NCBI GenBank assembly: GCA_944323665.1
Contig: CALUTN010000183.1
Coordinates: 66,619-130,618 of the forward strand
DNA: 64,000 nt
Direction: 5' to 3'
DNA from: Candidatus Gastranaerophilales bacterium
GTDB lineage: Bacteria > Cyanobacteriota > Vampirovibrionia > Gastranaerophilales > Gastranaerophilaceae
The notes under the pieces are model-generated. The model did no database searches, had not been told where the DNA came from, and saw nothing but the letters and a program-made list of their open reading frames with translations. How positions within the stretch are numbered: the first letter of the stretch is position 1; each line of letters starts with the position of its first letter. Position numbers and translations under genes: made by a program. Positions 32,846-42,956 of this stretch are shown piece by piece.

Positions 32846-33424
32846 ATGAAAAAGTTAGATTATTTGCAATTTTATTACAGAGGAGAATATACTAAAGAAT
32901 CTATCGAAATTCCAGATGATGCTTTAGTATTTAAAATAAATAATAATAAAGTAAGTTATCGTTATAAAGAAAAGGATATATGGTCTTATAATATTATTAT
33001 TTTGTCTAAAGAATCTACTATGGAAGAATTAGAAGGTATATGTTTAGGCGAGTGGAATATAGCTATCATAAATTCTGTATATTCTGAATATAACTTTAAT
33101 GATATTAATGATTTCCCCAAAATAGAATTTTATCTTGTTGAAAATAGTTTTAGTAAAGTAGATTTATCTTTACCTTTAGAAGAAATAGAAAAAGAATCTA
33201 TTTGTAGAATCTCTAAATTTAGAGGTATAGATGATAATAATATCTATTTTAGTTATGTTACTATAAATAATCCTATTACTATGGATGATACATATTTATT
33301 AGAATATGGTGGATATGATATATGTAATACTTTATTTGGATATAGAACCAAAATAGCGTATGGAGAAAAATATAAAAAGTTATATGAAGAATTTTGTAAC
33401 AAAGTAATAAGTAAAATTTTATGA
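32846..33424 (+). CDS. hypothetical protein, 192 aa
   Basis: One base after the previous stop; overlaps nadE by 4 bases. A soluble, beta-rich, acidic protein (MKKLDYLQFYYRGEY, later RISKFRGIDDNNIYFSYV). No family recognised. Confidence 0.58.
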   Translation: MKKLDYLQFYYRGEYTKESIEIPDDALVFKINNNKVSYRYKEKDIWSYNIIILSKESTMEELEGICLGEWNIAIINSVYSEYNFNDINDFPKIEFYLVENSFSKVDLSLPLEEIEKESICRISKFRGIDDNNIYFSYVTINNPITMDDTYLLEYGGYDICNTLFGYRTKIAYGEKYKKLYEEFCNKVISKIL

Positions 33425-34362
33425 TAAATTACGAAAAAGTATTTAATGTACTTGTAGAAGAAACTAAGAATTATCTTTTAGATAATAATTTAAAAGCAAT
33501 GGTTCTTGGTATTAGTGGTGGTATAGATAGTACTGTTACTGCTGCTATATGTCATGAAGTAAGTAAACAAACTGGTATACCTCTGATTGGTAGAAGTCTT
33601 CCAATTAAAAACAAGGATGATGAATTTAGTACTTCTAAGTTAGTTGGAGAAGCTTTCTGTAATGATTTTTGTGTTTGTAATTTGTTTTCTATCTATGATA
33701 AAGTAAGCAAGGATATTAAGAGTTTTGAATATGGTCATTCCATAAAAACTTATAACAACACTGAATATTATGGAACTACTTCTATTTCAGAAGGTAATAT
33801 CCAGGCTAGACTTCGCATGATGTATCTTTATAATCTTGCTTCTATTCATAATGGTCTAGTAATGTCTACTGACAATCAGACTGAATATCAGTTAGGATTC
33901 TGGACTATTCATGGTGATGTTGGTGACTTTGACCCATTGCGAGACCTTTGGAAAACTGAGGTATATGAATTAGCAAAGTATATATTTAATATGTATGATG
34001 CTGATGCTAGAAAAATTGGAGCATATTTAACCCCTAATGCTTCTTATTTTGTGAAAAAATTGGATGCATTAAAACATTCTATAGGCCTTACACCAACTGA
34101 TGGTCTTGGAATATCTAATTCAGATTTAGATCAAATTGGAGCTAAGTCTTATGCTGAAGTAGATGCTATCTTACAAGACTTTCTAGCGTTTGCTGATGAT
34201 TATGTTAATACTTCTGATGCTGTAGAAGATTATTTAGAATATAATGCTCTATATGATATAGAACCAGAAGTTATTAAGAAAGTATTAAATAGACATCTTA
34301 ATTCTGAATTTAAAAGAAAATATTTACCTATCTATGTTGAAAGAGAAAAGTATGAATCTTAA
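33421..34362 (+). CDS. nadE: NAD+ synthetase, ammonia-dependent type
   Basis: A 313-aa ATP pyrophosphatase: LGISGGIDSTVTAAI is the S-G-G-x-D-S P-loop that adenylates nicotinate adenine dinucleotide; EGNIQARLRMMYLYNLA, STDNQTEYQLGFWTIHGD and DLWKTEVYELAKYI are the conserved NadE segments. No glutaminase domain is present. It makes NAD+ from NaAD. In a phage this may restore NAD+ drained by host defence or support ligases; the ATGA overlap with the upstream gene puts it in the same operon. Confidence 0.92.
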   Translation: MINYEKVFNVLVEETKNYLLDNNLKAMVLGISGGIDSTVTAAICHEVSKQTGIPLIGRSLPIKNKDDEFSTSKLVGEAFCNDFCVCNLFSIYDKVSKDIKSFEYGHSIKTYNNTEYYGTTSISEGNIQARLRMMYLYNLASIHNGLVMSTDNQTEYQLGFWTIHGDVGDFDPLRDLWKTEVYELAKYIFNMYDADARKIGAYLTPNASYFVKKLDALKHSIGLTPTDGLGISNSDLDQIGAKSYAEVDAILQDFLAFADDYVNTSDAVEDYLEYNALYDIEPEVIKKVLNRHLNSEFKRKYLPIYVEREKYES

Positions 34363-34918
34363 AGGATATACATTACACTCTGGAGGAGCTGTTGGTAGTG
34401 ATTATGCTTGGGGTTATGTAGGTAGTTTATACGGTCTAGAACCAGAAAAGATAAATCATTATTTCTATGGTAGAAGAACTCCGTATGGTAATAATCCTAT
34501 ATCTTCAGAACAATATCTAGAAGGAGTTGAAGCTGTTAAAAAAGCAAATGAGACTCTAAAAAGGGTTAGTTATGAGAATTATTTGTATCTATTAGCTAGA
34601 AACTGGATGCAAGTAAAGAAGTCAGAAGCAGTATATGCTATAGTAGAAAAAATTAGTAATCCTATAGTATATGGAGGTACTGGATGGGCAATACAAATGG
34701 CGATAGACCATGATGTAGAAGATATCTATATATTCCATCAAGGAGCTAGTACATGGTTAAAATATAATTATAAAAATAAACTTTTTGATAAAATAGATAC
34801 AGTTCCAGTACTAAAGAAATCATTTGCAGGTATTGGGACTAGAAACTTGAATCCAAATGGATTACAAGCAATTATAGATGTTTACAATAAAGCAACTAAA
34901 GAGCCGACATTATTTTAA
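34352..34918 (+). CDS. SLOG/Rossmann-type nucleotide-binding protein
   Basis: ATG at 34352 (alternative at 34334) overlaps nadE by 11 bases. YTLHSGGAVGSDYAWGYVG is a G-G-A-x-G-S-D loop, and KSFAGIGTRNLNPNGLQAI is a second G-x-G-T/S-R loop; both are hallmarks of SLOG/LOG-DprA-like folds that bind nucleotides. VYGGTGWAIQMAID contributes another Gly-rich turn. With nadE adjacent, an NAD-derived ligand is plausible but unproven. Confidence 0.65.
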   Translation: MNLKGYTLHSGGAVGSDYAWGYVGSLYGLEPEKINHYFYGRRTPYGNNPISSEQYLEGVEAVKKANETLKRVSYENYLYLLARNWMQVKKSEAVYAIVEKISNPIVYGGTGWAIQMAIDHDVEDIYIFHQGASTWLKYNYKNKLFDKIDTVPVLKKSFAGIGTRNLNPNGLQAIIDVYNKATKEPTLF

Positions 34919-34920
34919 CT

Positions 34921-35148
34921 ATGAAATCTGAATTTACTTATACAACAGTAACTAATAGAACCTATCCTTATTTAGGAATATCTATAAATGGAGTAGGAAC
35001 AACTATTGTTCTTTTCTCTGCTCCAAATACGGGGATTGTAGTAGGAGTATCAAGTGAAAGTCTTAATAAGATAGGGGCATATTCTGAATCTTGGGCAGAA
35101 AGTGTTTTTATGATTTTTGAAGGAGAAGTTAAATTAAGAAATGAGTAA
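34921..35148 (+). CDS. hypothetical protein, 75 aa
   Basis: Two bases after the SLOG-like gene. Hydrophobic beta-rich sequence (YLGISINGVGTTIVLFSAPN, VVGVSSESLNKIG), no signal peptide. No family recognised. Confidence 0.58.
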   Translation: MKSEFTYTTVTNRTYPYLGISINGVGTTIVLFSAPNTGIVVGVSSESLNKIGAYSESWAESVFMIFEGEVKLRNE

Positions 35149-35404
35149 AATTATGAAATTGTATTATTTATTTTTGTTAGTAATGTTCTTTCTAATGAGT
35201 TGTGAAAGAACTAGTAATGTATCTGAAGGAAAGCGTATAGGCAAATATGATCTTACCCCAATTTTTGAATATACTATAGATGGACATGATTATGTTAAAA
35301 AAGGTTATGGAATGGCTCACTCAGGTACTTGTAAAAAATGTAAACAAGAAAGAGATAGTATTGTTAATGTAATTATTAATGAAATAAGAAATGGAAAAAA
35401 GTAA
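35141..35404 (+). CDS. lipoprotein, 87 aa
   Basis: The N-terminus has a short basic start, a hydrophobic stretch (LYYLFLLVMFFLM) and a lipobox L-M-S-C, so the mature protein would be a lipid-anchored peptide with GTCKKCKQER (C-x2-C) near the C-terminus. ATG 35153 is an alternative start. Phage lipoproteins often act in superinfection exclusion or lysis timing; here that is only a suggestion. Confidence 0.72.
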   Translation: MSKIMKLYYLFLLVMFFLMSCERTSNVSEGKRIGKYDLTPIFEYTIDGHDYVKKGYGMAHSGTCKKCKQERDSIVNVIINEIRNGKK

Positions 35405-35603
35405 AAGAAAAACTGTCTATGAAGATTTAAAAAAATTCTGTTATATAGCTAAAGATAATGATTATATAGAAGTAACAGAATGGACTAATGGAGAAGGTTG
35501 GGATATAAATCTTAATGATAAAAAGATATCACTAACTTACGGAGAATTAAATGCAATTAACTATTTAACCAAAGTATTAGAATACGAGTTTAATGAAAAA
35601 TAA
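35391..35603 (+). CDS. hypothetical protein, 70 aa
   Basis: Overlaps the lipoprotein gene by 14 bases. Begins with a basic helix (KSKRKTVYEDLKKF) followed by ITEWTNGEGWDINL-type beta pattern. Unknown function. Confidence 0.58.
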   Translation: MEKSKRKTVYEDLKKFCYIAKDNDYIEVTEWTNGEGWDINLNDKKISLTYGELNAINYLTKVLEYEFNEK

Positions 35604-35624
35604 ATGACTATTATCTAGAATAAT

Positions 35625-35936
35625 ATGAAAACTAATGTTTATCTTTTAGATGGAACATTATTTGCTTCTGGATTTAATAGAGTAGTACATGGAGGAAGAG
35701 GAGATTATGTTGAATTTGAGAGTAAACATATTCCCCTTCCTTTAATATCTAAATTTGATAATGATGAAACAGAAGATTTAGATATTTACTATTGGTGGTT
35801 GTATCCAGAAGGACATCCAGATACTAAAGTATATTTACAGAAGAAAACAGTAAAATACGCTGATTATAAAATTGGCAAGTATTACGTTTCTCCTAGTTTA
35901 TTTAAAGATTTTAGAGACCCTGAAAAATTATTTTAA
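35625..35936 (+). CDS. hypothetical protein, 103 aa
   Basis: After a 21-bp gap. Tyr/Gly-rich beta protein with NRVVHGGRGDYVEFES and YYWWLYPEGHPDTKVY. No family recognised. Confidence 0.58.
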   Translation: MKTNVYLLDGTLFASGFNRVVHGGRGDYVEFESKHIPLPLISKFDNDETEDLDIYYWWLYPEGHPDTKVYLQKKTVKYADYKIGKYYVSPSLFKDFRDPEKLF

Positions 35937-35937
35937 T

Positions 35938-36426
35938 ATGGATAAATTTATATTTTTAGATTTAGATGGTGTTTTGAATAGTAATTTATATTACTGTGAA
36001 AAACATCATAATGAACGTTATGCAGAAGCTATAGCTCAATATCCTGAAGAATTAGCTCTAGGAATAAGTGCTATAGATCCAGTAGCAGTAAATAACTTAA
36101 ATAAGATATTGGATGCCACTGGCGCAAAAATAGTAGTATCATCCTCTTGGAGACATGACCCATACTTACCAGATGTTTTTAAAGCTGTAGGTATTAAAGC
36201 TCCAATATTTAGTATAACTCCTCTTTCAGAATCTAGAATTAGAGGAGAAGAAATAAAAGCTTGGCTAGATAAACAAACTGAGCCATATAATTATGTAATC
36301 TTAGATGATGATTCTGATATGCTAGAATCCCAACTTCCTTATTTTGTACAGACAGATTGGATGAAAAGGGGATTAAGTCAAGACGATGCAGAACAAGCAA
36401 TAAAAATTTTGAATGAAAATGATTAA
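35938..36426 (+). CDS. HAD-superfamily phosphatase, SAK-type
   Basis: ATG at 35938 gives FIFLDLDGVLNSNLYYC (D-L-D-G-V-L-N, motif I), KIVVSSSWRHD (motif II), EIKAWL and YVILDDDSDML (motif IV). This set is characteristic of the HAD 'Swiss Army Knife RNA repair' family. A role in end processing with the RNA-repair genes is possible. Confidence 0.8.
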   Translation: MDKFIFLDLDGVLNSNLYYCEKHHNERYAEAIAQYPEELALGISAIDPVAVNNLNKILDATGAKIVVSSSWRHDPYLPDVFKAVGIKAPIFSITPLSESRIRGEEIKAWLDKQTEPYNYVILDDDSDMLESQLPYFVQTDWMKRGLSQDDAEQAIKILNEND

Positions 36427-36919
36427 TATAAACGAACTTATTAAAAATGCAATGAAGTCTAAAAATCAAGTAGAACTTCGTGCATATAAGAATCTAAAAG
36501 CCGAAATTCAATTATTTGAAACAGCTAAGAATGCTAAACCTTATGATGAGGTAGCTGGGATTCAATTAATCTCAAAAATGTGTAAGAAATTGGAGGATGG
36601 TATTTCAGACTTTTCTGGGGCTGGTAGAGAGGACTTAGCGGCCGAATATAGAGATGAACTAGAAGTACTGAAAAAGTTGCTTCCTGAGCCTGTAAATGAA
36701 TCACAGATATGTTCTGAACTTCGTATCTGGGCTGGAAATAATAAACTAGTTGAAATGTATCTTACTGAAAAAGGAGTTTATCAATTTGATGCTATTGAGA
36801 CTAGTAGACCCTTTATTCCGAAGAAAGAGATGGGAAGTGCAATCAAATACTTAAAATCTAAGTTCCCTCAAGCCAATGGTAAAATGATTTCTAATATTGT
36901 AAAAGAATATATAGTATGA
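36419..36919 (+). CDS. YqeY/GatB-tail-like protein
   Basis: ATG at 36419 (or 36413) overlaps the HAD gene by 8 bases. The sequence is a good fit to the YqeY family: a helical N-terminus with MKSKNQVELRAYKNLKAEI, a middle with REDLAAEYRDELEVLKKLLPE, and the C-terminal MGSAIKYLKSKFPQANGKMIS loop. The C-terminal domain is homologous to the tRNA-binding tail of GatB, the amidotransferase that makes Gln-tRNA in many bacteria. The protein here has an unusual insert around residues 95-140. Confidence 0.82.
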   Translation: MININELIKNAMKSKNQVELRAYKNLKAEIQLFETAKNAKPYDEVAGIQLISKMCKKLEDGISDFSGAGREDLAAEYRDELEVLKKLLPEPVNESQICSELRIWAGNNKLVEMYLTEKGVYQFDAIETSRPFIPKKEMGSAIKYLKSKFPQANGKMISNIVKEYIV

Positions 36920-37221
36920 ATAGTTTTAATGTAATAATCTATAATTTTAACAAACAAAAATTTGAACTTTATGATGTAATGCCATATCTAAGGGAATCAT
37001 ATTATGATGAGGATGAAAAACCTTCTACTTTTGAAGAATTTAGAAACTTTGTATTACATAAAAGTATGTATCAATGGTGGGCAAGATGTGAATATGAAAT
37101 TATATTAACAGATTGGCCAAATCAAAGTCATAAAGAAAAATGGGATATTCATAGACAGGTTAAAATGAATATAGACATTATTACAGAGTTATTAATTAAG
37201 GATATATGCAAATGCCCATAA
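36916..37221 (+). CDS. hypothetical protein, 101 aa
   Basis: ATGA overlap with the YqeY-like gene. FNVIIYNFNKQKFELYDVMPYL followed by YQWWARCEYEIILTDWPNQ resembles small phage proteins of the 'phage-DUF, W-W-x-R-C-E-Y-E' type. Function unknown. Confidence 0.62.
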   Translation: MNSFNVIIYNFNKQKFELYDVMPYLRESYYDEDEKPSTFEEFRNFVLHKSMYQWWARCEYEIILTDWPNQSHKEKWDIHRQVKMNIDIITELLIKDICKCP

Positions 37222-37358
37222 ACTGTTCCGAGTTTATAGAAAAATATTGTTTAATTAACAATAAACATATAAAATTAACTAATACTCAAAATAAATTTTT
37301 AGTATGGTTGTTAGAACATAAAGATAAAAAATATTTTTATTTAAAAGGAAGAATATGA
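37206..37358 (+). CDS. small protein, 50 aa
   Basis: Overlaps the upstream gene by 16 bases and the thioredoxin gene by ATGA. Lys/Asn-rich sequence with a hydrophobic FLVWLLEHK. The perfect overlaps support it; no function is recognised. Confidence 0.5.
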   Translation: MQMPINCSEFIEKYCLINNKHIKLTNTQNKFLVWLLEHKDKKYFYLKGRI

Positions 37359-37603
37359 TAAAGCGAATTGAAAAATTTGGAGCAAGTTGGTGTATGCCTT
37401 GCAAAGTATTAGATAATACTCTAAAACAAATCTCTGGAGTAGAAATAGTTAAACATGATATTGATAAAGAACCAGAACTAACTGAAGAAAAAAAGATTAG
37501 AAATGTTCCAGTTTTAATCTTTTATAATGAAAACAATGAAGAAGTAGATAGATTGGTAGGTGCCGTACCTCTAGGAACAATTTTACAAAAAATTAATAAA
37601 TAA
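37355..37603 (+). CDS. thioredoxin-like protein, 82 aa
   Basis: FGASWCMPCKVLDNTL holds the WCxxC redox site; the cis-Pro is in NVPVLIFYNENNEE. The chain is shorter than the usual 105 aa, as in phage thioredoxins. It may reduce host or phage enzymes such as the reductase. Confidence 0.88.
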   Translation: MIKRIEKFGASWCMPCKVLDNTLKQISGVEIVKHDIDKEPELTEEKKIRNVPVLIFYNENNEEVDRLVGAVPLGTILQKINK

Positions 37604-37794
37604 TGTATAGAGTATTATTAAGTACGACTGGAAAAGCTTACGCTGTAGAATGTGATATTGATAATAGTGAATTTCTAGATGAATTAGAATATTTAGTAAA
37701 TAACGGAGATATTATTCTATTTTGTGAAGATTTAGATGATTTAGAAGATGCTTTAGGTAATGAATATGAAATAGAAGAAGTTTATGAAGAATAA
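37603..37794 (+). CDS. small acidic protein, 63 aa
   Basis: One-base TAATG overlap with the thioredoxin gene. Very acidic (DLDDLEDALGNEYEIEEVYEE); overlaps the last left-block gene by 11 bases. Confidence 0.57.
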   Translation: MYRVLLSTTGKAYAVECDIDNSEFLDELEYLVNNGDIILFCEDLDDLEDALGNEYEIEEVYEE

Positions 37795-38251
37795 TGAGGA
37801 TATTAGAAGTTATAATATAGGAAATTCAAATTACAGTAAACATAAGATACAACCTTGGGATATTTGGCGCGAGTATAATCTAAATCCATGGGATGCTGAT
37901 ATAGTTAAACGTATTTTAAGAACTAAAGAAGAACCAGGGATGTCTAAAGAAGATGCAAGAATAATGGATTATGAAAAAATAATTCATATTTGTAAAGAGC
38001 GAATTAGGCAAATAGAAGAGAACAAATCTAAAATAACTGCAGTATCTGGAAATCTATATAGCACAACATATCCTCTAGAATCTTATACAACTTTTACATT
38101 AAGTCCAGAACAGTTAAAAAAGTATCAGGAGTTTCAAAGCACTAATACTGGTCTTTGCTCTGTAAAATTTACACCAACTGGAGTTGGCTTAGGAGTTGAA
38201 TTTATTTGTGGTGATAATAAACTAAACGTATCTGAATACGAAAAATGGTAA
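37784..38251 (+). CDS. hypothetical protein, 155 aa
   Basis: The last gene of the left block. It contains IIHICKERIRQIEENKSKI, a helix that may bind RNA or a partner, and an aromatic beta-rich end. The terminator follows 8 bases after its stop. No family recognised. Confidence 0.58.
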   Translation: MKNNEDIRSYNIGNSNYSKHKIQPWDIWREYNLNPWDADIVKRILRTKEEPGMSKEDARIMDYEKIIHICKERIRQIEENKSKITAVSGNLYSTTYPLESYTTFTLSPEQLKKYQEFQSTNTGLCSVKFTPTGVGLGVEFICGDNKLNVSEYEKW

Positions 38252-38258
38252 TAATAAA

Positions 38259-38305
38259 GGGGAAGTGGTTAGAACTTATATTCTAGCTGCTTCCCCTATT
38301 TTTTT
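38259..38305 (+). terminator. strong terminator between the convergent blocks
   Basis: GGGGAAGTGGTTAGAA (38259-38274) pairs with TTCTAGCTGCTTCCCC (38281-38296), a 16-bp stem with three G-U pairs and a 6-base loop, followed by a T-run on the + strand. It ends the left block. On the opposite strand, the same hairpin lies just beyond the stop of the last late gene (38304), so it may also serve the minus strand. Confidence 0.92.
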
Positions 38306-41300
38306 ATCCTTCACCAATACCATTTTGTGTATCTCTTATATACATTCTATATGTATCCTATAAAGATCTTGGTAAAGCTATTGATTTAGTAATTAATTCT
38401 CCCATAGTTGTATCTCCAAAAACAAATCCTCCTAAATCATTTATTGTTTTAACTCCCCATTTTACAGAAGCTGGACTTGTATTATTCATAACATAATCAA
38501 ATATAGGATAAGGACCTTTAAATTCTTCATAACTACTTGCACTTCCTTTATATAAAAGTTCTATAACTGCATTAGTTAAGAAATTTTTGCCGTCATCTTC
38601 TTTTTTATGTTTTTTATAGGCAGGATCAATAACTTGATTAAATAATGTATACAATAACAACCACATTAACATATCAGAAAATAATCTTTTCCAATTTCTC
38701 CACTACATTGGATTGTTATATATATTATTTTTTATACCTTCCCAACCTCTACCAAAATATAATTCAGAAAAAGTATCTTTTATAGTTTGCCATACTCCCT
38801 ATACTATTAAAGGTATATCTACCATATATGGTATTCCTGTATCTTCAGTTGTTATATTACCATTTTCGTCTATCCATAGTTTATTTCCGCTTTCGTCTTC
38901 TTTCTAAACTTTCTAAGTTTCATAAGAAGATACTCTTCTTTTTCCTAGATATACATCATAAATACCGTTCATCCAAGTAGAAAATACTCCAAACTAAGAA
39001 CCTATAGCTAAATTTTCATACATAGCTTTAGTACTTCTATTATATGAACCATATATGGTATCTCCTAAATTTTTAATTTCATCTATTTGATTCTAGGTAT
39101 ATCCGTCTGGTAAATCAGTAGAAAGACTAATAACTAAGTTCATTCCAGGATTTTCTTCATTAAATTTTAATAACTAACTGAGATATAAAGATTTCTATTT
39201 ATTATATTCTGTTATATTACTCTAATCATTTGATGCAAGAAGATTAAATCTATCATCCAATCTCCAGTTATATACTAATTTTCCATCTCTTATAGAGTAT
39301 GCTTTATAAGAACCATCATGTTTTAGTTTTCCCATAAATAAAACCATTCTATTTAAAAAGTCTGGTTTTCTAAGAGTGGCATATGCCCAGTTTCCTGCAT
39401 TAGTTATACCACCTCTATTAGTTTTGTAACCTTCTTGCTATTGTTCTATATTAATATTAGATATTAAGTATTTACTATTTAATTTATCTAATAAATCAAT
39501 AGTCATGGCTGAATGTACACCCTGTCTAAGTATAAACTAATAAGCCCACATAATGTCTTTTGCATTCATATCTGTTCTATACTTGGTTATAGTTCTTACA
39601 GTATTAGATAAAAAACCTCCAATAACATCACGCAAAGCTGCTACTGGACTAGCTGCAATATATGCAGTAGATACAGCTTTTCTTAATGGCTATATAGCAG
39701 AAATAATCTTTTTGGAACTCTCTGTCATTATACTTTTATTAAATACAGAAGTTTTTAAATAGTCATCAATATGTTCTATTACTTTAGAAAATTTCTAAGG
39801 ATCCCCATCTTCTCTTATTCCCATTATTTTAAGATGTAATAAAATCCCTTTAGCTCTAGTAAGCATTTTATTCATTTCCTATTCCTATAAATCTTTATAA
39901 GCATAGTCTATTACTAAATTTTGAAGATTAGTCTCAAAGTAATCTTTCTTATATCTTTCAAGTAATAGTTTTCTTCCCCTATTTTCTCTATTAGAACCTC
40001 TAGGTTCAGAAATTTTAAAGGGGTTATAGGCCTACATATTTTCTATGTCTGAATTTATTTGGCTCTCTTCATCTTCTGATAATATACCTTCATACATTTC
40101 TCTAAAGAATAGAGTAGGATTTTTACAATAATTATTAATTCTCCTTTTAAAATCATTAAAATATTTTCCAGGATTACTCCATCTAGTAGATGAAGACGCT
40201 TTTTCTAGAGGAACCCATAAACAATCTGGATTTTTTTCTACAAAAGATTTTAATGCTTTATCATCTTCTAATCTATAAGAAAAATTTCTATCTTTATAAC
40301 GAACTTTATTTATTGTATATAAAGCCTTTTTTAAAAATTTTCTATCATCATCATCTAAGTCATTTGTAGTATCATAGGGATTTTTAAAAAATAACTCATC
40401 ATTTATATTTTGATATAAATGTTTAAATACATTAGCCTAATCTCCTAATAAAGCATTTCTGGCTTTACTATATCCTTTTTTATTATAATATTCTAAACAT
40501 GCTAAATTAAAATCTGATATTTCAGGATCTAATTTATTAGATATATTATGTATAGCATCTTGCAAAAGTTTACTAATTATTCTAATGTGTGTATTAGATA
40601 TATTCTGAGGTCTAGCTAATAATCTTTCTATTTCTGATAAATCTTTTTCCTATATTCTAATTATTCCAGAGAGTCTATCTAATGTTATAGAAGCATTTAA
40701 TAATAATTTACAACAACTAGACACTAATGTATCTTTAGTAGGATCTACAAAATTAGATGATGTTTCAGCATGGGTAATAATACTATCTGGAGATAAGGAA
40801 ATTCCTTTATTAATTAAAATAGTATTCAATTTAGAAATTAATTCTTCCAATCTCTATATCTACACATCAGTTGTTTCTGCTGTAGATAATGAATCAATAG
40901 TAGTTCCATTTAATAAATGCTACAGTCCATCATCCTCAGATCCAGAAATAATTTCTTTTAAAGAATTAAAATCTGTACTTCCCAAATTGGGATTATCTTG
41001 CATTATATCCCAAAATTCATTTATTAAAAGCTCAACTGGAGATATATTTTTTACATTAGTAAAATTGTTCTAAATTTTTAAATTAGGTTCTTTATTATTT
41101 AAAATCTAAATAGCTTTTAAGAAATTTGGTAATATTAATTGTATAGGATAAGATTGACTCTAAATTCTATTTCCCAAACCTCCAATCACAGAAATATCAC
41201 CTAATTTAACATCTCCTTCTAACTAAGGTAATAGTTCATTTAATAAAAACATTGTTCTCATTGTTTCTATATTACCATAAGTTGATTTCATTAACTCTCT

Positions 41301-42956
41301 TCCTTGATTATCTAATGCTTGTGAATCATTTAAATGAAATCCTAATATATTAGTTCTTCCTTCAAATGAGTGGGTCTAGTCAAGATTTAAACCTGATAAT
41401 GTAACTACATTAATCTAATGTGTTAGAGTATTTTCAAATATAATTATATTACAATTATTTAAAGTTTCATTTTTTACTATTTTCCATAGATAATTATATT
41501 TATCTTCTCCATTAATTTTAACAATAGATTTTTCAAAGTATGGATAAAATAACTTATTTAAGTATTCATTATCAAATTTTGGAAATCCAAATCTTCTAAA
41601 TTCGTTAATCTAATTAACTATTCCTCTAGCACTTAAATTTCCAGAATCAATATTTAATAATTCATCCTAATTTTTTCTTATAATATCTACTACTTCTTTA
41701 TTTTTAGATTTTACTTCAGAACTCTATACTGAATACTGTTTTCCGTTAATTATTAAATTCCATCCAGAATTAGGTTGTTCTCCCTAAGTCCAATATTTCC
41801 AATTTTTATCAATATATTCTTCTATAGTAGAAGTAATACCTTCTGCTTTAATACTTTTTTTTGGAAATAATGCTCCTAGCTATATATTTACAGTATCTAT
41901 AGAAGAATCATCAATTTTTATTTCTTCTACATTAGATGCTATAAATTTCTAAGCTAGTTTCATCTACTCCTACATAATAAATGCTCCTTTATTATGACTA
42001 TAACACTCAGCTTTTTGAACTTTTATATCTTTAATATTTTGAAACTAATTATCATACTCTAATACAACAGGAATAATATTAAAACGAATATCTTTAGTAC
42101 TTATTCCATTATATTCTAATATTCTAGAAAGTAAAGCAAATTCATTTCTATATTTTTCCTTTTTAGCCCTATCCCAAAATGCAGGAGATTCATGAGAACT
42201 TTTAATATTAAATATTTCTATAGAGCCATTAGGTTTAACTACTATATAATCTATATGGGCAGTAATATTTTCATCTCTTCCTATTAATTTAGCAGATAAA
42301 TTAATATTTTTTATAATTCGGGGAGAGGAATCATCACCTACTTCTTTTGATTCTTTTCCATTACCTAAATACACTTCTTTAAAAACATCATTATATACTT
42401 TATTATGTATAACATCACTAAGATGTTCAAATGATGTTCCTTTAGTATTTTCTTCAGTCTAAGAATAAGAAGAATCAGAATTTTGTTTTAAAAGTATTTT
42501 ATGTAAATCTCTACCATCCTAAGCAATCTATTTCCAACTATTTTTTAATATAGATAAATGCTTCTAAATCTCATCTTTAGTTAAACCTTTCTGTTCATAT
42601 AATTCTTTCATTCTATCTAAATATTCCTCTACCTAGATAACTGGCATAATCTATCTTCCAACGGAATCTACATATAATCCAGAATCTATAAAAGACTAAG
42701 TTGTATATCCATCTGTATTAATTTCAGCGCAGCCATTAATAATGTCAACTCTATCAGAAAATTCTTTTTTAAATTTTCTTTTTCCCTATTCTTTTAATTC
42801 AGAAAGTTTATCTACTACTCTAGTTTGTTTATTATAATCTTTAGAATAAAGAATATCATAAGCAAGTTGAGGACTTCTCTTTAGTATTCTTACTAATTCT
42901 TCATAAGAATTTTTATACTATCTTTTTCCTATTAATGTGTAAGTACAATTTTTCAT
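38304..42956 (-). CDS. giant late protein with PD-(D/E)XK-like domain, 1550 aa (TAG = Gln)
   Basis: The frame ATG (42956) to TAA (38304) has no TAA/TGA seen inside and uses many TAG codons as sense. An N-terminal nuclease-like domain spans about residues 190-330: HIDYIVVKPNGS then IEIFNIKSSHE, where D236 and K252 fit the PD-(D/E)XK pattern but the middle acidic residue is Asn. The C-terminus has hydrophobic stretches such as LMWLLLYTLFNQVI. This resembles the large crAss-like virion proteins of the RNA polymerase region. It overlaps the upstream gene by ATGA. Confidence 0.82.
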
